Counted from the first letter of the stretch, positions 20,769 to 31,057 are shown. The stretch: 32,243 nucleotides of DNA from Halanaerobiales bacterium (GCA_018399995.1 JAGYMU010000013.1:1-32243), one strand, 5' to 3'. Made by a program: numbers and translations. Notes: generated from the sequence alone by a model not told the origin.

Positions 20769-22313
20769 CTATACTTCTTCAGCTTGTACAATACTTTCTT
20801 TTCTTATTGTAAATGAATCATCAAATTCTTTTATAATTGAAATCAATTTGTTTTCTAACTCATCGGTTAATTTACCCTCAGCTTTTATTTTTTCTTTGAT
20901 ATATGCATGATTTGTATCTATAAAGGACAGGAGCTCATCTTCAAATCTCTCTACATTGTCAACGGGAATATTATCGAGATAACCGTTTACCACAGCATAA
21001 ATTACAATAATTTGCTCTGCGATCGGCATTGGTGAATACTGGGGTTGTTTGAGTGCTTCAACTATTCTTTCTCCTCGAGACAATTTATTCTGTGTCGCTT
21101 CATCCAAATCAGAACCGAATTGAGCAAAAGCCTCCAGTTCTCTATACTGTGAAAGATCAAGCCTTAAGGTACCGGCAATGTCCTTCATCGCCTTAATCTG
21201 AGCATTACCACCAACCCGAGAAACCGAAATACCAACATTAACTGCCGGCCTTACACCTGAGAAAAACAGCTCACTTTCTAGATAAATTTGACCATCAGTT
21301 ATAGATATAACATTAGTTGGAATATAGGCAGAAACATCTCCGGCCTGGGTTTCTACGATTGGTAGGGCTGTTAAAGAGCCAGCCCCTCTTTCATCATTCA
21401 ATTTGGCTGCCCTCTCCAGTAAGCGAGAATGTAAGTAAAATACATCACCAGGATATGCCTCTCTTCCAGGTGGCCTCCTCAATAGTAATGACATTGCACG
21501 GTAGGCTACCGCATGTTTGGACAGATCATCATAGACAACAAGTACATCTTTGTCTTCTTCATACATGAAGTATTCTCCCATCGCACATCCTGCATAAGGA
21601 GCCAGGTATCTTATCGGTGCAGGCCTAGAAGCTGATGCTGATATTACGATTGTATAATTCATAGCTCCCCGTTCTTGTAATTCCTCAGTGATCTGAGCCA
21701 CTGTTGATTCCTTTTGACCAATTGCAACATATATACAGATTACATCTTCATCTTTTTGATTAATAATTGTATCAATAGCTATTGCTGTTTTACCTGTCTG
21801 GCGATCTCCGATTATTAACTCACGCTGCCCCCTACCGATAGGAACCATAGAGTCAATCGCCTTCAAACCAGTTTGCAGTGGTTCTTTAACTGGTTGTCTC
21901 TCAATTACACCAGGTGCTTTTTTTTCTACCGGCCTTGTTCGATCTGTTTCTATTTCACCTCTGCCGTCCAGCGGCTGTCCAAGTGGATTTACAACACGGC
22001 CTAAAAGGGCTTCTCCCACCGGTACCTCTACTACATTACCAGTTCTTTTTACGGTATCACCCTCACTAATCTTGGTTTCATTTCCTAATAATACTACACC
22101 AATGTTATCTTCTTCTAAATTTAAAGCCATTCCATAAACATTGTTAGGGAATTCCAACAGCTCATTTGATTTGGCATCTTCTAAGCCATAAACATGAGCG
22201 ATACCATCCCCCACATCAAGTACGGTTCCTACTCCTATTGATTCAATCTTTTTATCATAATCTTCAATTTCTTTTTTAATAATTGAACTTATTTCCTCTG
22301 GTCTAAGTTCCAT
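20769..22313 (-). CDS. atpA: F1Fo ATP synthase alpha subunit
   Basis: This is the non-catalytic nucleotide-binding F1 subunit. The P-loop GDRQTGKT is at 169-176, and the arginine-finger motif [12 protein letters not shown] and the segment [22 protein letters not shown] are present. The 514-residue length is standard. It follows atpH by 6 bases. No anomalies were seen in the sequence. Confidence 0.98.
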   Translation of the reverse strand: MELRPEEISSIIKKEIEDYDKKIESIGVGTVLDVGDGIAHVYGLEDAKSNELLEFPNNVYGMALNLEEDNIGVVLLGNETKISEGDTVKRTGNVVEVPVGEALLGRVVNPLGQPLDGRGEIETDRTRPVEKKAPGVIERQPVKEPLQTGLKAIDSMVPIGRGQRELIIGDRQTGKTAIAIDTIINQKDEDVICIYVAIGQKESTVAQITEELQERGAMNYTIVISASASRPAPIRYLAPYAGCAMGEYFMYEEDKDVLVVYDDLSKHAVAYRAMSLLLRRPPGREAYPGDVFYLHSRLLERAAKLNDERGAGSLTALPIVETQAGDVSAYIPTNVISITDGQIYLESELFFSGVRPAVNVGISVSRVGGNAQIKAMKDIAGTLRLDLSQYRELEAFAQFGSDLDEATQNKLSRGERIVEALKQPQYSPMPIAEQIIVIYAVVNGYLDNIPVDNVERFEDELLSFIDTNHAYIKEKIKAEGKLTDELENKLISIIKEFDDSFTIRKESIVQAEEV

Positions 22314-22319
22314 ATTTAA

Positions 22320-22880
22320 TTACACCCCTATCTCATGTAATGGAATCTTCTTAATCTTTTCTTCAAGGGATTCAAGTTTGCTTTTTATACTACCATCTAT
22401 TAGATAATCGCCAATCTTTATGATCATCCCACCGATTATCTCAGGATCACATTTATTATGCATCTCTATTTTTTTGCCGACATATTCCTCTAATTTTTCC
22501 TGAAGGTTTTCTTTCATCTCAGGATTCATATCTACAGCTGTTGTTACTTCAGCAGTCATAATATTCTCTTTTTTATAGACCAATTTCTTAAATTCATTAA
22601 TCATATTTTCAATAAAATATATTCTTCTTTTTTCGATAAGAAGCATTATGAATTCAAAAAGTTGCTTTGACAATTTATCTGAAAAAACAGTCTTAAAAAC
22701 CGCTTTTTTTTCTTCAACCAATACCCTTTGATGTAAAAGAACCTCTTTAAGTTTATCATTTTCATTGATAACTCCCCAAAGTTCGTTTATCTCTTTATAA
22801 AGCTCCATTAAGATATCTTTCTCTTCTCCAATCTCAAAGAGTGCCTTACTATATTGCCGCGCAATTTCATCTTTTTTCAC
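22320..22880 (-). CDS. atpH: F1Fo ATP synthase delta subunit
   Basis: Delta (OSCP) attaches the peripheral stalk to the top of F1. The 186 residues include the N-terminal ARQYSKALFE motif and the C-terminal conserved segment CDPEIIGGMIIKIGDYLIDGSI. The start is GTG at 22880, overlapping the atpF stop as GTGA, which indicates coupled translation of the two stalk subunits. Confidence 0.96.
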   Translation of the reverse strand: MKKDEIARQYSKALFEIGEEKDILMELYKEINELWGVINENDKLKEVLLHQRVLVEEKKAVFKTVFSDKLSKQLFEFIMLLIEKRRIYFIENMINEFKKLVYKKENIMTAEVTTAVDMNPEMKENLQEKLEEYVGKKIEMHNKCDPEIIGGMIIKIGDYLIDGSIKSKLESLEEKIKKIPLHEIGV

Positions 22881-23377
22881 TGAACATCACCCAGCTTTTT
22901 TTTATCTAGCTGATTAATAAATTTTGCCATCAGCTCTTCATGTTTATTTCGATCAAGTTCTTTTTCAATCATCTGAGCAGCAGCCAATAAAGTTATATCA
23001 GTAAAATCATCTCTAATCTCTTTTCTCGCTTCTACTTTGGCCTGCTCTATTTCTTTTAATTTATCTTCTTCAATTTTTTCAGCCTGTACTTTGGCCTGAG
23101 TTATAATTTCTTTGGAACGTTCTCTTGCCCTTCTCTCGGCCTTATCTACTATATCAGATGATTTTTCTCTAACTCTTTTTAGTTCGGCCCTATGTTCTTC
23201 TTTTAACTCCATTGCTTCTGCATGTTCTTTTTCAGCTTCTGCAATTTCATTTTTTATGGTATTTTCTCTTTTATCTAAAATCTCCTTAATTGGTCCATAT
23301 AGGTATTTTTTTAATAACCATAAAAGTACTAAAAAATTGAGTACCTGCCATAATAAGGTGGTGTTAATGTTAACCAA
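22877..23377 (-). CDS. atpF: F1Fo ATP synthase b subunit
   Basis: The b subunit forms the peripheral stalk, anchored by one N-terminal membrane helix (about 6-24) and followed by a long charged coiled coil (about 30-140), for example the stretch AEKEHAEAMELKEEHRAEL. The 166-residue length is typical, and one gene only is present, so the stalk should be a homodimer. The start is TTG at 23377, supported by a strong GGGAGGTG about 7 bases upstream. It is separated from atpE2 by 103 bases that contain a strong hairpin. Confidence 0.96.
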   Translation of the reverse strand: MVNINTTLLWQVLNFLVLLWLLKKYLYGPIKEILDKRENTIKNEIAEAEKEHAEAMELKEEHRAELKRVREKSSDIVDKAERRARERSKEIITQAKVQAEKIEEDKLKEIEQAKVEARKEIRDDFTDITLLAAAQMIEKELDRNKHEELMAKFINQLDKKKLGDVQ

Positions 23378-23445
23378 AGTCGTTCACCTCCCGCAAAATG
23401 AAAATGTCAAATGGGAAAATTATAAAAAAAATAAATGCTAAAAGG

Positions 23446-23469
23446 AGAGAGGGAATGGATTCCCTCTCT
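23446..23469 (-). promoter_or_regulatory. Strong RNA hairpin between atpE2 and atpF
   Basis: A perfect 11-base inverted repeat AGAGAGGGAAT / ATTCCCTCTCT is separated by 2 bases, 11 bases after the atpE2 stop. No T run follows directly: the sequence reads CCTTTTAGC and then a T-rich stretch about 10 bases later. It could be an mRNA 3'-end stabiliser or a leaky terminator that raises c-subunit output over b and F1 subunits. Confidence 0.75.
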
Positions 23470-23480
23470 TAATTTCGTAA

Positions 23481-24183
<703 letters not shown>

Positions 24184-24204
24184 AAATTAAACCTCAAAAC
24201 TTTT

Positions 24205-24477
<273 letters not shown>

Positions 24478-24493
24478 CTAAAAGACTTCTAAA

Positions 24494-25153
24494 TTAAGAC
24501 TTTGCCACCGAGATGTAAGAAATTGCAACCATACCGAAAATAAGGGCCTGTATTAACCCAATAAATAGATCAAACCAGGCATGCAGAGGTACTGGCACTA
24601 ACCCCGGAGCTGCTTGATAAATCAAGGTTATGATAATACCTCCCCCAACAATGTTTCCAAAAAGACGGAAGGAGTGTGATATCGGTTTAGCAAATTCGCT
24701 CACAATATTTAAAGGCAAAAGAAAGATTACCGGTTGACCAAAACTCTTAAAATATCCCCAAACACCTTTTTCCCTCATGCCCTCGTAGTGGCTTACTAAA
24801 AACACTACTAAAGCCAAACCTAAAGTGGTATTCAAATCCCCCGTTGGACTGGTTAATCCGGGCACAAAACCAATTAAATTGCAAAATCCAATATATATAA
24901 AAATGGTGGCAATAAAAGGCAAAAACCTCCAGCCTTCTCCTGGAAGCATTGGTTCAATCTGATCATATATTGCTGTCACCATTAACTCAGCAACATTTTG
25001 TTTGCCTTCCGGCCTGAGCTTTAAATTTTTAGTCAAATACCTGGCCAATATAATGATCAAAATAACAGACAGCCAACCAATAAGTAAAGTATCGGTTACA
25101 GGTAAATATGATTTGCCAAATAGATGAGTTACAACTTGTGGACCAGGATTCAT
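24494..25153 (-). CDS. atpB: F1Fo ATP synthase a subunit
   Basis: The a subunit provides the two ion half-channels next to the c ring. The 219 residues have five to six membrane segments, with the essential Arg163 in SHSFRLFGNIVGG (E. coli Arg210 in LRLFGN) and the conserved block NVAELMVTAIYDQIEPML. The ATG at 25153 follows AAAGGAG. It precedes atpE1 by 34 bases. The stator Arg is intact, so loss of the Glu in AtpE1 is not matched by a change here. Confidence 0.97.
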   Translation of the reverse strand: MNPGPQVVTHLFGKSYLPVTDTLLIGWLSVILIIILARYLTKNLKLRPEGKQNVAELMVTAIYDQIEPMLPGEGWRFLPFIATIFIYIGFCNLIGFVPGLTSPTGDLNTTLGLALVVFLVSHYEGMREKGVWGYFKSFGQPVIFLLPLNIVSEFAKPISHSFRLFGNIVGGGIIITLIYQAAPGLVPVPLHAWFDLFIGLIQALIFGMVAISYISVAKS

Positions 25154-25189
25154 AGAAAAATCTCCTTTCTCAATAAAACTTCAGTACAC

Positions 25190-25417
25190 TTAATCATCAT
25201 CTTTCATAGAACCCTTAATTATTTGGTAATCAGAATAAAACCCTGAGGCTACTCCAATTAGGATTCCTATAATCTTAAATATCAAATTGTAATTTAACCA
25301 TTGATCTAATTTAAAGCCAAGGTAAAACCCCAGGGCAATATTCGCCAAAATAACAATCCCCAGTTGAGTTATGAGGCTCATTGATCTCATAATTTTGCGC
25401 CAGTCTTTTTCTTCCAT
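25190..25417 (-). CDS. atpZ: AtpZ-type small membrane protein, first gene of the atp operon
   Basis: This 75-residue protein has two predicted membrane helices (about 16-35 and 43-63) and charged ends, consistent with the AtpZ (F0F1 ATPase-associated, AtpI-related) family found at the head of many atp operons and linked to Mg2+/Ca2+ uptake or complex assembly. AGAGGT precedes the ATG. It sits 36 bases upstream of atpB and 46 bases downstream of the operon promoter. A second, longer AtpI-type gene is found inside the operon. Confidence 0.82.
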   Translation of the reverse strand: MEEKDWRKIMRSMSLITQLGIVILANIALGFYLGFKLDQWLNYNLIFKIIGILIGVASGFYSDYQIIKGSMKDDD

Positions 25418-25462
25418 TTTAATTACCTCTGGCTGTAAATTTTTTACTTAATTTATTAAAAA

Positions 25463-25492
25463 ATTATATCATAACAGGTTTTAAATTTCCAA
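25463..25492 (-). promoter_or_regulatory. Sigma-A-type promoter of the ATPase operon
   Basis: Minus strand TTGGAA (25492-25487), an 18-base spacer, then a perfect TATAAT (25468-25463), about 46 bases before the atpZ start. It is the best promoter seen in the window. Confidence 0.75.
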
Positions 25493-25572
25493 TCTTAACT
25501 TTAAAACTTGTTGTACACTAAACCAGGCTGTTTTATTTAGCTGAGAACAGATATAACAAAATTAAAAAAATG

Positions 25573-25596
25573 TAATCATGATTATAACTATAATCA
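25573..25596. promoter_or_regulatory. Overlapping palindromes upstream of the atp promoter
   Basis: TAATCATGATTA (25573-25584) is a perfect 12-base palindrome, and it overlaps TGATTATA-AC-TATAATCA (25579-25596), an 8-base inverted repeat with a 2-base centre. It lies about 80 bases upstream of the atp -35 and 33 bases after wecA. It could be an operator; the regulator is unknown. Confidence 0.4.
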
Positions 25597-25628
25597 AATT
25601 TATCACATAGGATAATCTTTGTAAAGAA

Positions 25629-26678
25629 TTATTTTCCTTCATCCCAGGCCTTACTTTCAGTAGGAATCTCTCTAGAAAATATTCCCAACCTCCACGCTCC
25701 ATATATAACACCTGCTACAGCAAGTCCGAAAAGTATCATGCCATTTTTTATATCGAGCCCGTTAATAATTAAAGCAGTAATCCCTAAAAATATACTGCTG
25801 CCGTAAACAATGATAACGGCCTGACGGTGACTCCAGCCTAAAGCTAAAAGCCTGTGATGGATATGTCCTCGATCGGCTTTTCCAATAGGCTTATCATGGT
25901 AAATCCTCCTGACAATAGCAAAAATGGTATCAAAAATAGGAATACCAAGTGCCAAGATTGGTACAATCAGGGTTACTGCGGCTGCACTTTTTAATGCCCC
26001 CGTGATAGAAATAGCTGCTAAAATATAGCCAATAAACATCGAACCTGAGTCACCCATAAAGATTTCGGCCGGATGAAAATTATACTTTAAAAACCCAACT
26101 AAACTACCGGCTAAAGCGATAGCTAGAATAGCAGGTATAAATCTATATTCCTGTATTGCAACAAAAAATAAGGTCATCGTAGCTATTATTGATATGCCAG
26201 CAGCAAGACCATCCAGACCATCTATTAGGTTAACTGTATTTGTGATCCCTACAACCCATATAATTGTCACGGGGATACCGAAATAACCCAGATAGATAAT
26301 TCCGCCCAGGGGATTAGTAATAAATTGAATCTGCACACCAAAAAAAAGCAATATTGCAGCAGCTGCAATCTGTCCCAGCAACTTTATAAGAGGAGAAATT
26401 TCATAAATATCATCGACCAATCCCAGGCCAAATATAAAGGCAGAACCTGCCATAATACCATAAGTAGAAATAGAATGAGCGTTAAAAAAATAGTAACTGA
26501 TTATAAAAGAAACAAAAATAGCTATTCCTCCTGTGTTAGGAATAGGCCTAGTATTGACTCGACGCTGTGACGGATAGTCAAATCCATCAAAGAAGTAGGC
26601 TATTTTTTTTGCGAGGGGAGTTAGTATATAACTGATTATTAAACTGGTTATAAAAATCAAGACTAATTTTTTAATCAC
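25629..26678 (-). CDS. wecA: WecA/TagO-type undecaprenyl-phosphate GlcNAc-1-phosphate transferase
   Basis: This polytopic enzyme transfers a sugar-1-phosphate to undecaprenyl phosphate, starting O-antigen, enterobacterial-common-antigen-like or teichoic-acid-like polymers. The 349 residues have about ten membrane helices. Motifs of the MraY/WecA superfamily: GLVDDIYE (Asp89-Asp90), NLIDGLDGLAAG (Asp153, Asp156), FMGDSGSM (Asp210) and the WecA-type GHIHHRLL near 270-278. That last motif points to WecA/TagO and away from MraY. The start is GTG at 26678 with AAGGGA upstream. It follows upp by 24 bases. In a diderm the polymer may be LPS-linked; that is inference. Confidence 0.92.
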   Translation of the reverse strand: MIKKLVLIFITSLIISYILTPLAKKIAYFFDGFDYPSQRRVNTRPIPNTGGIAIFVSFIISYYFFNAHSISTYGIMAGSAFIFGLGLVDDIYEISPLIKLLGQIAAAAILLFFGVQIQFITNPLGGIIYLGYFGIPVTIIWVVGITNTVNLIDGLDGLAAGISIIATMTLFFVAIQEYRFIPAILAIALAGSLVGFLKYNFHPAEIFMGDSGSMFIGYILAAISITGALKSAAAVTLIVPILALGIPIFDTIFAIVRRIYHDKPIGKADRGHIHHRLLALGWSHRQAVIIVYGSSIFLGITALIINGLDIKNGMILFGLAVAGVIYGAWRLGIFSREIPTESKAWDEGK

Positions 26679-26702
26679 TTTAATTCCCTTCTTTAATGAA
26701 GC

Positions 26703-27332
26703 TTATTTTGTCCCATATAATCTGTCGCCTGCATCTCCCAAGCCCGGTACAATATAAGCATGCTCATTTAATTTATCATCTATTGCTGCAGTATAAATAT
26801 CTACATCAGGATGTTCTTCTTTAACCCTTTCAATTCCTTCTGGAGCAGCTATTAATACCAAAAGCTTAATACCCCGGGGATCTCTCTCCTTAACAAAGTT
26901 AATTGCCGCACAGGCTGAACCGCCTGTGGCTAACATAGGATCAACTACAAGCAAATCTCGTTCTTCAATATCGTTGGGAAGTTTACAGTAATATTCAACT
27001 GCTTCTAAGGTATCCGGATCACGATATAGACCAATATGACCAACCTTTGCTGTCGGAATTAACTGTAAAACACCATTTAACATACCCAATCCTGCTCTCA
27101 AAATAGGTACGATGCTGATTTTTTTCCCTGAGATCACTTTAAATGTATCCTTACAAATAGGTGTTTCTACTTCTACATCTTCTAAAGGTAAATCTCTTGT
27201 GACTTCATAAACCATTAAAGTAGATACTTCATCAACAAGTTCTCTAAACTCTTTTGGCCCTGTATCTTTATCTCTAATCAATGTCAACTTGTGCTGAATT
27301 AACGGATGATCTATAAGTATTACTTCTCCCAT
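26703..27332 (-). CDS. upp: Uracil phosphoribosyltransferase
   Basis: Upp salvages uracil to UMP using PRPP. The 209 residues align closely to B. subtilis Upp over the whole length: [16 protein letters not shown] at the N-terminus, [11 protein letters not shown], the PRPP loop [12 protein letters not shown] and the end [13 protein letters not shown]. The upstream AAGGGGG is about 12 bases before the ATG, which is rather long. Its place between ywlE and atp matches Firmicutes gene order, although rpiB and glyA, often found nearby, are absent here. Confidence 0.97.
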   Translation of the reverse strand: MGEVILIDHPLIQHKLTLIRDKDTGPKEFRELVDEVSTLMVYEVTRDLPLEDVEVETPICKDTFKVISGKKISIVPILRAGLGMLNGVLQLIPTAKVGHIGLYRDPDTLEAVEYYCKLPNDIEERDLLVVDPMLATGGSACAAINFVKERDPRGIKLLVLIAAPEGIERVKEEHPDVDIYTAAIDDKLNEHAYIVPGLGDAGDRLYGTK

Positions 27333-27588
27333 GGTTATATTATTCCCCCTTATCTTTTTTACAATCCATCTGTTCTGTTATCTAAATTTCTTGAGATATT
27401 TAATCTGCAATTAATTAATAATCTCTGTCATTACCAGTAATAAATTAGGCAAAAACATTAAAAAATTTAATTTTGTTTACCGATTAGATAGCTGATAAAA
27501 AGATCAATAAATTGACTTTCTCGAATTAAATATTTGACCATTATCCTAAGTTAAAGTATTCTAGATAAGAAGTATTATTCCTGCCTTT
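27333..27588. other. Gap upstream of upp
   Basis: This is 256 bases of AT-rich sequence between ywlE and upp. It should contain the upp promoter, but I find no hexamer pair with good spacing. A short inverted repeat ATTAC-CA-GTAAT is at 27430-27441. A 24-codon minus-strand frame (27541-27467) has a poor ribosome binding site. Confidence 0.6.
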
Positions 27589-28038
27589 TTAATCCCTTCT
27601 CAGCTTTTTAAAAAGTTCTTTGATAGTATGCTCAATCTCATCTCTGGTCTCTCGATATTTTTCGATTCCAAATCCATATGGATCTAAAATATCACAGTTT
27701 TCACAGACCTGGATACTATATTTTAAATTATATATGTTATCATAATTATACATATCTTGGATGACTTTACGGTGATTATTTGTCATAGTAAATATCTTAT
27801 CATTTTCCTTTAGATCCTCTTCCCTTAACATCTTGGCCTTATGTCCATTTAAATCAATTCCAATTTCTTTCATAACCTCAATTGCTTTTGAGGAAGCTAC
27901 TTGTCCAACTCTTGCATTAATACCAGCAGAATCAACTTCATAATCCTTGAGATTATTGTCTTCAATATATTTTTTTGCAAAATATTCAGCCATAGGACTA
28001 CGACAGGTATTACCGGTACATACAAATAGTATCTTCAT
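27589..28038 (-). CDS. ywlE: Low-molecular-weight phosphatase, probably protein-arginine phosphatase YwlE
   Basis: This 149-residue low-molecular-weight phosphatase has the P-loop CTGNTCRSP at 7-15 (nucleophile Cys7, Arg13) and the general-acid loop with Asp119-Pro120 (LDPYGFGIEKYRET). The P-loop carries Thr11 where tyrosine phosphatases have Ile or Leu. In B. subtilis YwlE this Thr selects phosphoarginine, so the enzyme probably reverses McsB-type arginine phosphorylation (established for YwlE, inferred here). Its place after ywlC also matches B. subtilis. The Shine-Dalgarno GAGGGAGG is strong. Confidence 0.9.
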   Translation of the reverse strand: MKILFVCTGNTCRSPMAEYFAKKYIEDNNLKDYEVDSAGINARVGQVASSKAIEVMKEIGIDLNGHKAKMLREEDLKENDKIFTMTNNHRKVIQDMYNYDNIYNLKYSIQVCENCDILDPYGFGIEKYRETRDEIEHTIKELFKKLRRD

Positions 28039-28053
28039 CTCTACCCTCCCTCG

Positions 28054-29121
28054 TTAAATTATTTTTGTAGCTGCTTTTGTCAATCTGTTCATAACCGCTA
28101 TTCCAATGTCTCTTTTAGAAACTTCTTCAATTAAAATTAATTTGAAACCCTCAAGGTCACTTTCTCTTAAAATTTTAAATAAATTTTTTGCTATATAATC
28201 AAGATCATTGATAGAACCCAAATCCTTAATTTTAGTTTTAATTTGATTTGACCTGAGATCCTGTAAAGTTTCAGATGAAACTATAATTAGAGTCTTTTCA
28301 TTATTTATGTCATTTTTTTTTAAAATTTTGGTAATAGAACTACTTTTTTTAACAATCCATAAAGGGGTACTCGGCGCATAATGTTTATATTTCATACCTG
28401 GAGATTTGGGCCTTACATGTTCTTTATGGTTGATTGTTTTGACCAAATGTGTATTGCCGACTACTCCTTTAATCATTTCAATGGTAATAGCACCTGGTCT
28501 CAGAATATTTACTTGTCCAGACTGAATCTCAATAACTGTAGATTCTAACCCTATATCACAAATTCCCCCATCAACAATAAGGGGAATCTTTCCATTTAAA
28601 TCACTATATACATGTTCAGCATGTGTAGGAGAAGGAAACCCGGATGAATTGGCACTTGGTGCTGCTAGGGGAAGTTCTGTTTGATTAATCAAGGCAAGTG
28701 CAATGGGGTGAGAAGGCATTCTGACAGCAACAGTGTCGAGACCGGCCGTTGTTATTTGAGGAACTCGGCTGCTTTTTTTAAAAATTATGGTCAGCGGACC
28801 CGGCCAAAATTCATCGATTAGCTTATCAGCTGCTTTTAAAATACAGCCTTTAATTAATTTAAAAAGCTGTTCTCGACGCGAAATATGAACTATTAATGGA
28901 TTATCAGTTGGCCTGCCTTTGGCCTCAAATATTTTTAAGACCGCTTTTTCTTTTAGAGCATTAGCCCCTAAGCCGTAGACTGTTTCTGTAGGAAACGCCA
29001 CCACCTCATTTTCTACGATGAGTTCAGCTGCCTTTTTAATAGCTTTAGTTTGTTCAATTATTTCAATATTTTTATTATTTATTAAGTCCCTTTTGATCTT
29101 TAATACAGCTGTTTTATACAT
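28054..29121 (-). CDS. ywlC: Threonylcarbamoyl-AMP synthase, long Sua5/YwlC form
   Basis: It makes threonylcarbamoyl-AMP from Thr, bicarbonate and ATP for t6A at position 37 of ANN-decoding tRNAs. The 355 residues comprise a YrdC domain (about 25-210; FPTETVYGLGANA, then FEAKGRPTDNPLIVHI, then AAPSANSSGFPSPT) and a C-terminal Sua5 domain (about 235-350), joined by a linker with RPGAITIE and SPGMKYKHYAP, as in Sua5. The ATG has AAGGGG upstream and lies 4 bases after prmC. Partners TsaB, TsaD and TsaE are not in the window. Confidence 0.95.
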   Translation of the reverse strand: MYKTAVLKIKRDLINNKNIEIIEQTKAIKKAAELIVENEVVAFPTETVYGLGANALKEKAVLKIFEAKGRPTDNPLIVHISRREQLFKLIKGCILKAADKLIDEFWPGPLTIIFKKSSRVPQITTAGLDTVAVRMPSHPIALALINQTELPLAAPSANSSGFPSPTHAEHVYSDLNGKIPLIVDGGICDIGLESTVIEIQSGQVNILRPGAITIEMIKGVVGNTHLVKTINHKEHVRPKSPGMKYKHYAPSTPLWIVKKSSSITKILKKNDINNEKTLIIVSSETLQDLRSNQIKTKIKDLGSINDLDYIAKNLFKILRESDLEGFKLILIEEVSKRDIGIAVMNRLTKAATKII

Positions 29122-29125
29122 ATTT

Positions 29126-29983
29126 TTACCCCTTATGTGCTAAAATGAATCGATCTTTATCAGCATAATCCTTTCTAACTTCAATCTTTTCAAAATTATT
29201 TTCTCTTAAAATTTTTTCAACATTATCGGCCTGTCTATAACCAATTTCCACAGCTATCATGCCCCTATCTTTTAATATCTGTGGCGCCTGTTTGATCAAC
29301 TTCTTATATATGTCCAGACCTCTTTTCCCACCATAAAGAGCACCATATGGTTCTTTTTTAACTTCAGAAGGAAGGCCCTGCATCTCTTCATCACTAATGT
29401 AAGGTGGGTTGGAAACAAGGAGATCTACATTGTCAACACCTTTTTTTATTAAAGGTTTTAAAAGATCACCTTTAGTTAGCTTCAACCTGTTTTGCAATCC
29501 ATATTTTTTAATGTTTTTTCTGCTAACCTGCAAAGCCCCTGCATCAATTTCTACACCCAAGATTCTGGCCTCTTTTAAATAATAGCCCAGGCTGACCATA
29601 ATAGCACCACTACCTGTTCCCACCTCTACAATATTGACTTTTTTTCTTTCTTTTTCCTGAAAGTAATCTATAAGGTATTCAACCAATATTTCCGTTTCCG
29701 GACGGGGTAAAAGGACATTTTGATTAACATCAAAATCAAGCGACATAAATTCCTTATGACCGGTAATGTAAGCAACTGGAATATGCCGGGCTCTTGATTT
29801 AATCATCTGTCTATATCTGGCAATCTCTTTTTCCTTCAAAGGGTAATCGAAGTTAACATATAATCTAATTCTCTCCATATCAAGAAGATCTGCCAGCAGT
29901 ACTTCTGCATCTAAACGGGGATTATCAATATTATTTTTTTCAAAATATTTTTCTGTATTGAGCAAGACTTCCTTGATATTCAA
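29126..29983 (-). CDS. prmC: Release-factor glutamine methyltransferase PrmC
   Basis: PrmC methylates the Gln of the GGQ motif in release factors. The 285 residues comprise an N-terminal helical domain (about 1-75), the SAM-binding motif VEVGTGSGAI near 117-126 and the Gln-binding active-site motif SNPPYI near 190. The start is TTG at 29983 with GAAGGTG upstream, 3 bases after the prfA stop, so enzyme and substrate protein are made from one transcript. Confidence 0.97.
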   Translation of the reverse strand: MNIKEVLLNTEKYFEKNNIDNPRLDAEVLLADLLDMERIRLYVNFDYPLKEKEIARYRQMIKSRARHIPVAYITGHKEFMSLDFDVNQNVLLPRPETEILVEYLIDYFQEKERKKVNIVEVGTGSGAIMVSLGYYLKEARILGVEIDAGALQVSRKNIKKYGLQNRLKLTKGDLLKPLIKKGVDNVDLLVSNPPYISDEEMQGLPSEVKKEPYGALYGGKRGLDIYKKLIKQAPQILKDRGMIAVEIGYRQADNVEKILRENNFEKIEVRKDYADKDRFILAHKG

Positions 29984-29986
29984 CTA

Positions 29987-31057
29987 TTACACCTTCTCTA
30001 ATTTTTTCATTGTATCTTCTTCAAGCAAAGGTTCTATTACAATATTAAGATCACCATCAAGTATTTTTTCTAATTTATGTTCTGTTAAATTAATTCTGTG
30101 ATCACTTACCCTACCCTGAGGAAAGTTATATGTCCTGATCTTCTCACTTCTTTCACCGGTTCCAACTTGACTCTTGCGAGCTTCTGCTCTCTCGGCCTGT
30201 TTTTCTTTCTCCCTTTTTTCCTGCAGACGAGCCCTTAAAACGCGCATCGCCTTTGCCTTGTTTTTATGCTGGGATTTTTCATCCTGACAGGATACGGTTA
30301 AATCAGTAGGCTGGTGTGTGATCCTTACAGCTGAATCGGTAGTATTTACACTCTGTCCACCCGGACCACTGGAACGAAAGAAATCTATCTTTAAATCATT
30401 GGGATCAATATCAATATCTACTTCTTCAGCTTCGGGTAAAACCGCAACTGTAGCCGTAGAAGTATGAATACGGCCACTGGACTCAGTTGAGGGAACCCTC
30501 TGAACCCGATGGACTCCACTCTCATATTTAAGGTGCTTATACACATCCTTGCCTTCAACAGAAAAGATAACCTCTTTAAAACCACCCACCCCTGATTCAT
30601 TAGCACTCATTAGTTCCCATTTCCAATTATTGTTTTCTGCATAACGGGTATACATTCTAAATAGGTCTGCTGCAAATAAGCCGGCTTCATCTCCACCGGC
30701 TCCAGCTCTGATTTCTACTATTACATTTTTTTCATCCTGAGGATTTTCGGGTAAAAGCATAATCGGTAATTTTTCTTCTAATTCTTGCAAGCATGGTTTC
30801 AAATCTTCTATTTCCATTTCAGCTAATTCTTGCATTTCAGAATCATCTTCTTCAATAATCTCTCTGGCTTCTTCAATTCCTTTTTTTAGCTCTTTATATT
30901 TTTTATAATAATTAACTAATTTTTTTAGCTTAGCATGTTTTTTAAGAAGCTTCTGATATTTATTGGAATCATTCATTACCTCAGGATCGCTGATCTTCTT
31001 ATTTAGTTTTTTATATTCTTCATATTTTTCTGCTAATTTAGCTTCCAGGTCAAACAT
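29987..31057 (-). CDS. prfA: Peptide chain release factor 1
   Basis: RF1 terminates translation at UAA and UAG. The codon-recognition tripeptide is Pro-Ser-Thr at 189-191 (PxT, the RF1 type, in [14 protein letters not shown]), and the catalytic GGQ is at 233-235. I chose ATG at 31057: GAGGTG lies 6 bases upstream, whereas a longer GTG start at 31066 lies inside that Shine-Dalgarno. The chosen start overlaps the yqhQ stop by 8 bases, which suggests coupling. About 356 residues is the normal length. Confidence 0.97.
   Translation of the reverse strand: MFDLEAKLAEKYEEYKKLNKKISDPEVMNDSNKYQKLLKKHAKLKKLVNYYKKYKELKKGIEEAREIIEEDDSEMQELAEMEIEDLKPCLQELEEKLPIMLLPENPQDEKNVIVEIRAGAGGDEAGLFAADLFRMYTRYAENNNWKWELMSANESGVGGFKEVIFSVEGKDVYKHLKYESGVHRVQRVPSTESSGRIHTSTATVAVLPEAEEVDIDIDPNDLKIDFFRSSGPGGQSVNTTDSAVRITHQPTDLTVSCQDEKSQHKNKAKAMRVLRARLQEKREKEKQAERAEARKSQVGTGERSEKIRTYNFPQGRVSDHRINLTEHKLEKILDGDLNIVIEPLLEEDTMKKLEKV

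Noticed and set aside
25579-25596. Naming the palindrome a Fur or PerR box
   Set aside because: The inverted repeat is 8-2-8, which does not match the 7-1-7 layout of those boxes, and no regulated gene of that type is adjacent.
27467-27541. 24-codon frame upstream of upp, considered as a leader peptide
   Set aside because: The ribosome binding site is weak, there are no attenuator-like alternative hairpins and no residue bias suggests a regulatory leader.
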